From positions 15,128,001-15,192,000 of the forward strand of contig OX637334.1 of NCBI GenBank assembly GCA_951799405.1: a DNA stretch of 64,000 bases, given 5' to 3'. The translations under genes and the position numbers were made by a program. The stretch comes from Agapetus fuscipes. Its lineage: Eukaryota; Arthropoda; Insecta; Trichoptera; Glossosomatidae. The notes beneath the pieces were generated by a model. It had not been told where the DNA came from, searched no databases, and was given only the letters and a program-made list of their open reading frames with translations. The first letter of the stretch is position 1, and the number at the start of each line of letters is the position of its first letter. Below are positions 55,911 through 64,000 of this stretch, piece by piece.

Positions 55911-56296
55911 AGATTAAAATAAAATATTCTTTGTTAAAATTCACACGAGTTTTTATTTTTTAAACACTACCGGTTTCGGGAGAAGCAAAACCTCCCATCT
56001 TCAGGTGTAAATATAAACTAACATACAATACATTATGACGTGAGGATTTGAATTACAGAGGGGGAGGGGGGGGGGGGTGTTATGTGGGCGGGGCGTAGTA
56101 GGAAACATAGAAAGTAGGGGAGAAGTGTTAGGAAATATGATATTATTTAAGAGATTATTTAATGAATTAATATTTTTTTGGATTTCTAGGTTTTCAAAAT
56201 TATTCATGATTTTACCTTTGTAGGGAATGGTAAAAAAGAAATAAAAAAAAATAAAAACTCATGTGAATTTTAACAAAGAATATTTTATTTTAATCT
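55911..56296. mobile_element. TIR element (about 386 bp)
   Basis: Inverted ends AGATTAAAATAAAATATTC, extending to about 50 bases through TTTGTTAAAATTCACA. The interior holds ACTACCGGTTTCGGGAG and CATCTTCAGG, and a G-rich run (56058-56080). Non-coding. Confidence 0.75.
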
Positions 56297-56302
56297 ATTA
56301 AA

Positions 56303-56345
56303 ACTAGGGGCTCCGCCCCTGGCTGCTACGCAGCCCAACCCCTTA
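56303..56345. repeat. CTAG hairpin cluster 1
   Basis: ACTAGGGGCTCCGCCCC followed by GGCTGCTACGCAGCC: two perfect short hairpins in a row directly after CTAG. Similar clusters are at 60700 and 62832. Confidence 0.65.
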
Positions 56346-56349
56346 ACAT

Positions 56350-57190
56350 TAGGCAATGTGTATATTGCACATAGTTTTGCATCTAGGGAATCAATCATTA
56401 GAAAACATGTAAAAAAAATGCAGTTTTTGTAAAAAAAAAATTGTTTAAGAGGGTGCTAGGAAATTTCTCGAAAACACAGTTTTTGACGTGGTTTTTTTTC
56501 AATAAATATGGACAAATATAAATTTTTGATAACTTTAAGTGTTAGTTAAACATTTCATTTGCAATATGCATCAAATAATATATGTCTATAAACGCTTTTA
56601 TTACTTGAAAAAATAAAAATTACGAACACCTTCTTGCGGTAAGTGGAAAACATACAATTTTTGAACCAGTTTTTCTGTAAATTGGTGGTGTTTTGAAATC
56701 TAAAAAAAAATTACAAATATACTTTATATCCTGTTTTAGTTCGTGGTGTGATTTAAAATGTGATTCAGATGAAGAAAACTGAATTAAAAAAAAAATCTAG
56801 AAGCAAAAACGGACAAAAAAGTGTACATTGTATCTTCGAATAAAATCTCAAAAAATGGTTATTTGTGCCCAATTATTTTCAAATATTGAACAATATAATC
56901 TTGAGCTTAGTTGTATTTTTTTTCAAATTTTTTATTTCACAAGATGTATTTTTTATTATTATTTTACAAATGGCTTTTAAATGCGAGATTCGCGGGGTAA
57001 ACCTTAGTCGAGCGCCAACGCTCACAGAAGGCGGGACCTGCGGCACTTTTTTTTTTTCGCTAAAACTATCTCATAAAAAACCTTTGTTTCGTCGGCAAGT
57101 GATATGCAACATTTTCGAAGCGAGAACATTTTACGATTTTCCATGTTACATTTTTACAAAAATATTATTTTTTGCAATCAACAATTTCTT
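56350..57190. other. AT-rich sequence downstream of CTAG hairpins
   Basis: Repeated GAAAACA...TTTTTGA..TTTTT motifs. 56990-57040 has CGCGGGGTAAACC and GGCGGGACCTGCGG. Probably the body of an unidentified mobile element. Confidence 0.35.
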
Positions 57191-57194
57191 AATA

Positions 57195-57410
57195 ATACAT
57201 TCCTTGACTTATAGGTTGGTATGAAGCTGACCACCCATACTGTACAAAGATGGTTAACTTTGCTAATGTCACCCCTGTTTCTGGGAAGGTCGGCAAAAGT
57301 TGCAGGGCTTATGTTCAACTTCTATGTGTGTGCTTGTGGGAATGTATTTAATATGAATCTGAAATGATATATATCTTTGCAACTTTAATTTAGATTAAGA
57401 CTTTGATACT
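57195..57410 (+). repeat. R1 repeat, internally deleted
   Basis: CCTTGACTTATAGGTTGG ... GGGAAGGTCGGCAAAAG, then a jump to GCTTGTGGGAATG and a worn tail. Confidence 0.8.
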
Positions 57411-57744
57411 TAACTTAGAAATTTATTATTACTATTTTAGAAATAATCGGTCGACATTCTACTTCCTACGGATTTTACGCTAAAAAATAATTTTAGTCAT
57501 CAAGAAAGCGAAATTGCGAGAAAGGAAACGCAATTTTACAGTATGTAAAAACTAAATATTTACTAAGAAATTCTGCGTGTATGCACTATATTGACCACTT
57601 TTTTCATTAAATTCCTTGGAACCTTCACATATCCATAACATCTGTAGTTACGCTTACGAGTAACTAAAAACTTGTTTTTTTTTTATTTAATGTTTTTCAA
57701 AGTTCTAATGAATTAATAAAGTGGAAATACACAAACCATTACCA

Positions 57745-57900
57745 AGACCCGTCACCAAAGTTCATCCAGCCCTACAGCAACTTGGTCTTGATTGAGAATC
57801 GACGCTTTCTTTAGCGACGACCAAGCTCGCTGGGGGCTCTTGGGGTGTGATTTACACAAAAACAGCGCTCGCAAAAATCATCCTGATATTATTATTACTA
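57745..57900 (+). mobile_element. SINE-B 3' half
   Basis: Plus-strand 3' half: ACCCGTCACCAAAG, CAGCAACTTGGTCTTG, GGGCTCTTGGGGTGTG and the CAGCGCTCGCAAAAATC end. Confidence 0.8.
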
Positions 57901-58059
57901 AAAATATAATTTGCGAAACTATTGATTTATAGTTGAACATTTTTAGTTTTGATGTTGAAGGATGGAAAAGGTTGAGTCTATCTGACCGGCATAAAAAAAT
58001 GGCTGCCAAAAAGTGTACTGCAAGCTACTATGAGTAATAACATAGAGGAGCGGAAACTA

Positions 58060-58275
58060 ACGTGCTGATTTGTTACATACTGCAGTTGTCATAAGAATAA
58101 AATTCTTCACAATCTGAGCTAAGAATAAGCGTAAAATTCGTAATGTGAGAGTTGTTTTAAATATTTTTGAAATAAATTTCCTGTTTTCATAAGACACATT
58201 GGTCCAGTACACATGCAAAAATTGCTCATGTAAAATTAGCTTAATGGTCTCTACGGCAAACAAGAACAAAGGCAG
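58060..58275. mobile_element. MITE with AGTTCTTGTTT ends, copy 3 (left end lost)
   Basis: The interior matches 12313-12560 and 18024-18272. The right end GGCAAACAAGAACAAAGG is kept and the left end is diverged. Confidence 0.75.
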
Positions 58276-58511
58276 CGACATGCTACCACTTGCGTTTCTC
58301 TCCTGTCACACGTTGCAGTGGTTATAATGAAATGAGTGATAAAGTTAAAATATGAAATATGAAATATTGCCACGACTTTGGCGATCACAATATTTATAAC
58401 GTGTGTTATCTGTCAACTCTAGTTATTTCCGGTCTAGTCGGCAGCCGTTATTTGAAATGGCACCAACATTCAAGATTTTTTTTTCGTTGTGCCGAGTTTT
58501 TTGTACACATG

Positions 58512-58593
58512 GAAATGCAACTGTGAAGTTCTTTGTTATTTTTATTACTAATGAAATGCAACTGTGAAGTTCTTTGTTATTTTTATTACTAAT
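58512..58593. repeat. 41-base tandem duplication
   Basis: Two identical, directly adjacent units beginning GAAATGCAACTGTGAAG. Confidence 0.95.
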
Positions 58594-58867
58594 GACCATT
58601 TTCGTAAGTAAGTTGAGACATATATACTATATATGTCTTTTTTGGTTAAAATAATTTCTAGTCCACAGATATTATAAGTTAATATACGTACCTTTCAAAA
58701 ACTACAAAATAAGAGCTCCGAGCGCGCGGCTGTGGCATAGATAGGTATTAAGCGAACGCAGATTTTAAAATTAAAAATATTCGAGAGCGCTCTTAAGTCT
58801 TTTAACAAAAGAAAGAAAACTAAAAGCAAATAAGAAAAATAAACCGTTTTTAATTTGCTCCATTATA

Positions 58868-59045
58868 GTCCTTGACTTATATGTTGGTATGAGGCTGACC
58901 ACCCAAACTGTTAAAAAATGTTGCACTTTGCCAATGTCACCCAACAAAAGAAGAGCCTGTATGAAGAAGGTTATTACTCTGGAGGAAATTTAAGAAGTAT
59001 TTAAGGACAGAAAGAAATGGCGGTTGATCTGTAATTTTGGCGGCT
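58868..59045 (+). pseudogene. R1 5' part joined to an RTE-like LINE C-terminus
   Basis: 58868-58945 is the 5' part of R1, broken after AATGTCACCC. It is joined to a frame reading RRACMKKVITLEE and FKDRKKWRLICNFGG, a worn copy of the LINE C-terminus at 29610-29705. A minus-strand R1 follows. Confidence 0.75.
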
Positions 59046-59049
59046 ATCT

Positions 59050-59300
59050 ATCTATAATCTATAATCTAAGCTGCAAAGATATGTTAACATTTAAGACTCA
59101 TATTAAATGCATACCCACAGACAGGCACATGTAGGTTCGCGCCTACACATTTTGCATGTGTGCATAAAAATAAACAAAACCTCACGTGAACATAAATCTT
59201 GCAACTCCTGCCGCCGTTCCCTGAACCGGGGTGGCATTGGCAAAAGTGAACCGATTTTTACAGCACGGGGGGTCAGCCTCACACCAACAGTTAAGGAGCA
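59050..59300 (-). repeat. R1 repeat, old sub-type
   Basis: Minus-strand unit ending GTTGGTGTGAGGCTGACC at its right side. Confidence 0.8.
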
Positions 59301-59395
59301 CAAAAAAATATAAATGATTTACAAAAATTCTTAATTACTTATACACATAACAGATCCAAATTAAAATAAAGTAAAACATTAAAATTAAATAGGAA

Positions 59396-59730
59396 TTGGT
59401 TTTGTTTTCAGTTTTGATGTCCAGACATATTATTATTTGTTGATTTAAAAAATGTAATTTGTTGTGTATGTTCCTGGACTTATAGGTTGGTATGCGGCTG
59501 ACCACCCATGCTGTAAAAATAGTTCACTTTACCAATGTCATCCCTGTTTCAGGGAACAACGGCAAGAGTTGCAGGGCTTATGTTCATTTGAGATTGGGTT
59601 TTTATATTGTAGGTCCACATGCGGCATGTGTAAGCGCGAAATTATACATGTCTGCTTGTGGGAATGCATTTAATATAAATCTTAAATGACATATATCTTC
59701 GCAGCTTAGATTAAATTAGATTAGACCCCT
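59396..59730 (+). repeat. R1 repeat with LINE 3' UTR extension
   Basis: The R1 unit (59468-59730) is preceded by about 70 bases (GATGTCCAGACATATTATT, TTAAAAAATGTAATTTGTTG) matching the DNA between the LINE stop and R1 at 29730-29812. Tail TTAGATTAAATTAGATTAG. Confidence 0.85.
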
Positions 59731-60410
59731 GTTCCAGGGAAGGTTGCCAAAAGTTACAGGCAAAAGTTTGTTTGTGGGCATGCATCGTATATGAGCTTTG
59801 AATCTATATACATCCTTGCAACTTAGATTATAGACCTATGTGTCAGGGAAAGGTCGGCAAAAGTTGTAGGGCTTATGTTCATTTGAGGTTTGGATTTTAT
59901 TTGTAAGTACCTTGACTTATAGGTTGGTATGAGGCTGACCACCCATACTGTAAAAAATGGTTCACTTTGCCAATGTCATCCCTGTTTCAGGGAATGTCGG
60001 CAAGAGTTGCAGGGCTTATGTTCATTTGAGTTTGGATTTTATTTGTAAGTACACAATCAGCATTTGTAAGCGCGAACTACACGTATTTGTTTGTGGGCAT
60101 ACATCTGAGAGCTTTGAATGAATATATCCTTGCAACTTAGATTATAGATTATTATAGATTACCTACACATTCAGCATTTGTAAGCGCGAACTACACATGT
60201 TTGTTTATGGGTATGCATCTGAGAGCTGTAAATGAATATATCCTTGCAACTTAGATTATATATTATAGATTATATTATAGTATCTGTTAACTCAACATAA
60301 TATCTTAGATTGGGTTTTTTGGTCTATATGGGACATGTGTAAGTGTGAACTTATACGTGTCTGCTTGTGAGAATGTTGTAATATATCTTTGCAACTAAGA
60401 TTATAGATTT
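59731..60410 (+). repeat. Tandem cluster of R1 3' ends
   Basis: A worn partial unit (59731-59835), a full unit (about 59840-60160, itself with a repeated internal block) and two or more extra 3' ends (from about 60166 CACATTCAGCATTTG and from about 60300). Each ends in CTTGCAACTTAGATTATAG-type tails. Confidence 0.75.
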
Positions 60411-60699
60411 AAATCCATTTTTATTTTTTTTGTTTGTTGTTTTTTTGATTTGAATCAAATAAAAAAAAAATATCGTAAAAAAAAAAAACTTTCGAATTTT
60501 GCCGCTAGATGTCTATTTAGTCTTTTTCCATTTTGCATACATTTTCTTACATTTCAATACAAAACAAAAACAGGTTTAAAAAAATGTGGCGGCTTTTTAA
60601 AAAATACTTTTTTCAGAAATTATAATTACGTCTACTAAAAACTACTGTTTTACGAAAAAAAAATTTTTTTTTGTAAATATTGAAAGAAGTTATAGTGTA

Positions 60700-60785
60700 C
60701 TAGCAGACCAAACCGCGCTCTCGCACGGTTGGTTGCTAGGCCCTACGGGCAGTTTAAAGTCCGGCTTCGCCAGCACACTTTACCC
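60700..60785. repeat. CTAG hairpin cluster 2
   Basis: CTAGCAGACCAAACCGCG, then ACCGCGCTCTCGCACGGT, GGCCCTACGGGC and CCGGCTTCGCC: several short perfect hairpins in a row. Nearly identical to 62832-62905. Confidence 0.8.
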
Positions 60786-61066
60786 TTGCTTTGATTTTTA
60801 AAAGATACATGAGAACTGACCAACAACAACAACAAAAAGAGGACAATTTTATGGTAGAATCCCAGGCCTGATCGTGCTACTTCCTATTGTTGTGCAGGTG
60901 CTGAAGTCTTTATCCTGCTTTTTATTTCTGCTCTTTAATTTTCTGGTGATGGTTTATAATGATGCTTGACCCGTTCATTATCATTTAAGTGTATAACTTG
61001 TCTTTTTCTGCCCTTTTTTCGTTTTGCTGGTAATAGTATCAAGGGCGCCCGCAGAATATTTTCCCA

Positions 61067-61115
61067 GGGGGGGCAAGGCCACCGGGGGGGCAAGGCCACC
61101 GGGGGGTCTGGGGGG
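61067..61115 (+). repeat. Strong G-quadruplex-type motif
   Basis: Four runs of six or seven G (61067, 61084, 61101, 61110) with short loops, made by a duplicated GGGCAAGGCCACC unit. Folding is predicted from sequence only. Confidence 0.75.
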
Positions 61116-61729
61116 TATGACACTTTACAGTAAAAAAGTAAAAGTCAAAAATGTTTTAAAGTAATATGTATTTGCTTCAAAATGAACTTAGGTGTGACAT
61201 GATCTGAATGGATGTAAAATATTATGACTTGAACGCCGGGCGCGATGTCTGTGTGTACGTGACAGTTTAAGAGGGTACAGTCAGTCAACAGAATGTACAG
61301 TCAGTCAACGCAGCAACCCCTGCCTTGCTGCCTACCATTACCATAGACTAAGTATCACTTGCTCTTCAGTGTCTTAGCATTAGTATCTTAAGCGTACCTG
61401 TGTTGCTAGCAATTGTCTTATAGTGGCATGAAACATGACTGCATTTGCTATACGGCATTGTTTTGTTGGTACTGGTGCTTTTGTTTTTAGATTGTTCCAG
61501 CTGCTCTTATTGTCATGAAATGCCTTCAAACTGCTCGTCCTGCTCTGAATTATCTTTTCATATTTTCAAACTGCTTGTGATACTTTTCACAATATTTTAG
61601 TGTCTGATACTGCTTGGTACCTGAAGATACCTCAAAATGCCTAAACTCAGAATCTACAAAAAATCTTAGTATGGGAAAACGTTCGACCCATCGACAGAAC
61701 TCTTAAAAAAAAAGACTTTGAAAATAAAA

Positions 61730-62620
61730 TAAAAAAAGATTCAGTTTTTTTTATATTTTTATATATAAGACACTTTGTATGAAATTTTACTTTTTAAATA
61801 TTTGTTCAAAGAAATTTGCTGTAGAAAAAAAGTTTCTTCCAACATTTATGGAATTTACTAAAATGCATTTTAACTTTGAGTATGAGGTCTATAAATTCAA
61901 AATGGCCGCCTGCAGAGCAATATATTTTTTTAGTTTGTACAGCGGGTATGCAAAATACACACTTGGCGTAATTGTCCTATTACATATCATTAAATTTTGC
62001 TTAATTATAATTGTGAGTATAGCATCAAAATAGTTGATTTTTTTACTTATAAATTTGACTTTTTTGTGATAATCAGGTTTTTCAAAATTTAGTTCGAAAA
62101 ACTTTGTCATTGAAAAAAAGTTTTCTTTCAAAAAATGTTAGCATCAGCCAAACAAACTCAATAATTGAGAATGAACTTCCAGAATTTTAAAATGAATGCC
62201 AGAAGAGTGTTAAATATTGAAGAAACAAAAAAAAATGTATCGCAGCTACTCTTAATCCTGCATGTATTTTGTTGTATTTTTTAAAATATGTAAGTCTGTT
62301 TATGTTTAGCTGGCATGCTTAATTTCAATGTTCCAACTTAATCCATGCGCCCGTTGTGCTACCTGAAAGTTTTATTTTTTATTTTTTTCTATGTAGGTAT
62401 TTACAAATTTTGTTTGAAGAATTTACTTTTTGCGAAAAAGTTTCTTTCAAAAGTTGTTAAAATTACTAAGAGACATGACTGTTTCGAATATCAAGTCTGT
62501 AAATTCAAAATGGCCGCCAGCGGCATGATTTCAATTTTCAGTCTGTATGGCAGGTATGCGAAGTATGCACGTGACGTCATCTGGACCCTGACAGTTGTTT
62601 AGCCACTAACGTTTTATGGG
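61730..62620 (+). repeat. Two diverged direct repeats, about 300 bases each
   Basis: 61780-62000 and 62370-62585 align through AAATTCAAAATGGCCGCC and TATGCAAAATACAC/TATGCGAAGTATGC. Open frames run through both (FEYEVYKFKMAA and FEYQVCKFKMAA; FSLYSGYAKY and FSLYGRYAKY). A mobile-element interior between the hairpin clusters at 60700 and 62832 is likely. Confidence 0.6.
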
Positions 62621-62831
62621 GCTATGCAAAATTTCAGCATCGTGCTGCAAACGGTCTGGGCGCCTATAATGGTACAAATATACAAACAAACAATCAAACA
62701 AACGGACAAACACCAAAAATTCTGGAATCTAGCGTTAGTTCAGTTTGTCAATAGAAACACTTTGTAGAAAAACATTTTTGGAAATTCGAAAAAAACAGAC
62801 GCAAATACCCTGTCCTTTTTTATATATAAGA

Positions 62832-62905
62832 CTAGCAGACCAAACCGCGCTCTCGCACGGTTGGCTGCTAGGCCCTCCGGGCTGGTTTTAGTCTGGCTTC
62901 GCCAT
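62832..62905. repeat. CTAG hairpin cluster 3
   Basis: CTAGCAGACCAAACCGCG, ACCGCGCTCTCGCACGGT, GGCCCTCCGGGC and TGGCTTCGCCA. Same order as cluster 2, about 2.13 kb away in the same orientation. Confidence 0.8.
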
Positions 62906-63114
62906 AATTTTAGCCCATATGTTCTTTATTTCATTGAATGCTTTAATACATAATTTAATAAATTTTGTGATAAAAAGGTGATTGAATTCTTTTCATGTTC
63001 CGAATATCTTTAATCCACGAAAGACAAATTGTTAAATATGTACGGTATGCATAGAAGTACATCGCATTCACATTCTTTACAGTTTCTGAATAAATGCAAT
63101 GTCAGAATAATGTA

Positions 63115-63349
63115 ATACATCAATTGGCTCATGTAACTAATAAAGAAAAGTCAGGATAGTAATAATATAAATAAGTAATAAGGGCGCTGCACAGCCATAG
63201 CCCCTCCTGAACAGACATGTTTTCAATATTGATTTAAAAACATTTGCACTCTCCACAGCTGTCAGCTCGTGTGGTAAAACATTAAAAAGCAGAGGGCCAG
63301 CAATACAAAAGGCACGATGCAAATAATTGGCCGTGTTGCTCCTCATCAA
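63115..63349 (-). pseudogene. CR1/L2-type LINE C-terminus
   Basis: The minus-strand frame RAFCIAGPLLFNVLPHEL and FKSILKTCLFRRGYG matches the R-A-F-x-x-A-G-P-x-x-x-N-x-L-P and F-K-x-x-L-K-T-x-L-F pattern of the LINE end at 25140. A different lineage from that copy, truncated. Confidence 0.75.
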
Positions 63350-63689
63350 TAACCATCCATATTGTAAGAATGGTTAAAGGAATAGAAGAAAATATTCATT
63401 CTGAAGTGTATTTGCCCATACCCTACACACGTGCTTGTAAAGAGTGCCACCCCAGATATGCAATTACAAAAAAAAATAGCTTCATTAACAACAAACTATT
63501 TACTTTTATAGTTATGAGCACGCAAACTACAAAGAAGTTCATGTTTTGTCGTGCCGTTGCTTTTAATTCACGGGAAGATGTAACGCTACCTACTTGAGAA
63601 AATATATAACTTTGTATGAGCGTCCATGTGCTGTTGGTCCTTCTGACACATACATACAGGATGAGCATGAGCAATGCCCTGAGCTCGGA

Positions 63690-63965
63690 TTCGAATCCTA
63701 CCCAGAGTGTCATAAATGATTCCCCGTTTCGTTTTTTTTTTCTAACGCCAAAATCAATTACCGGCAAGGTTTACCTACTCACCTTTCACAAGAAATGTGT
63801 ACCACCCTCTTCGGGAACTGGGAAACCCCTACTTCAACTGAAGTGATTGCATAAGGCTTGCCCCTTTACCTGTAAAAATAAATAGGTTCGACTCACCACA
63901 TGCGAAACCCTTCGGGGATGACGCGGCAAGAAGTTGCACTGTAGGTGTAACTTAATTGCGAGTTA
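63690..63965 (+). mobile_element. tRNA-derived SINE-A copy
   Basis: Plus-strand copy from box B (GGATTCGAATCCTACCC) through TTCAACTGAAGTGATTGC to AACTTAATTGCG. The tRNA head upstream of box B is diverged. Confidence 0.8.
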
Positions 63966-64000
63966 TGTTATATATTCACAAATGCTCTTTGCTGGGTTGG

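Overview
This is eukaryotic nuclear DNA, almost certainly from an arthropod and most likely an insect. Spliced exons with canonical GT/AG borders lie in AT-rich, repeat-packed introns. The transposon mix (mariner, hAT, THAP/P-element-like, RTE-like and CR1/L2/Jockey-like LINEs, tRNA-derived SINEs, many MITEs) fits an insect genome of moderate to large size. I cannot fix the order from the sequence alone. There are no rRNA genes, no convincing functional tRNA gene, no CRISPR array and no prokaryotic operon.

Three host genes can be read. (1) FOXK, minus strand: exon 1 (42461-42819; start codon and most of the FHA domain), exon 2 (6582-6760) and exon 3 (4662-4813). Splice phases agree across all three. 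The forkhead exon must lie left of base 1. Intron 1 is about 35.7 kb and holds most of the repeats in the window. (2) The last six coding exons of an axonemal dynein heavy chain of the DNAH3/7/12 group, minus strand, 55628 down to the stop at 45991, including a 39-base exon. The rest of the gene lies right of base 64000. (3) A GSKIP-like gene, plus strand, 48311-48655, inside a dynein intron on the opposite strand. FOXK and GSKIP may share a promoter region around 42.85-43.16 kb (inference).

The rest is mostly mobile-element remains. 0.2-3.2 kb: two nested palindromic MITEs and SINEs. 5.4-6.05 kb: a non-autonomous hAT with a perfect 8-base target duplication. 10.2-17.7 kb: MITEs and a dense SINE cluster. 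18.8-21.65 kb: a large terminal-inverted-repeat element with a 977-base element nested in it, followed directly by a dead full-length mariner (21658-22924). 26.5-30.7 kb: a THAP/P-element transposase gene with one frameshift, split by an RTE-like LINE insertion. 32.8-36.6 kb: a 2.1-kb LINE segment in about 1.8 tandem copies. 37-42 kb: SINEs, MITEs and a 42-base minisatellite. 46-64 kb: dynein exons among many short LINE 3' ends.

A unifying result is that the most frequent dispersed repeat (here R1, about 250 bases, ending in short ATTAG-type or TTATAG-type tails) is the 3' end of the RTE-like LINE. At 29320-30069 it follows the end of the LINE reading frame directly, and other copies extend different distances up into the same 3' untranslated region. 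A second LINE shares its 3' tail with a tRNA-derived SINE (SINE-B). I found no previously undescribed functional system. The interest lies in nested insertions, SINE/LINE chimeras and unusual palindromes.
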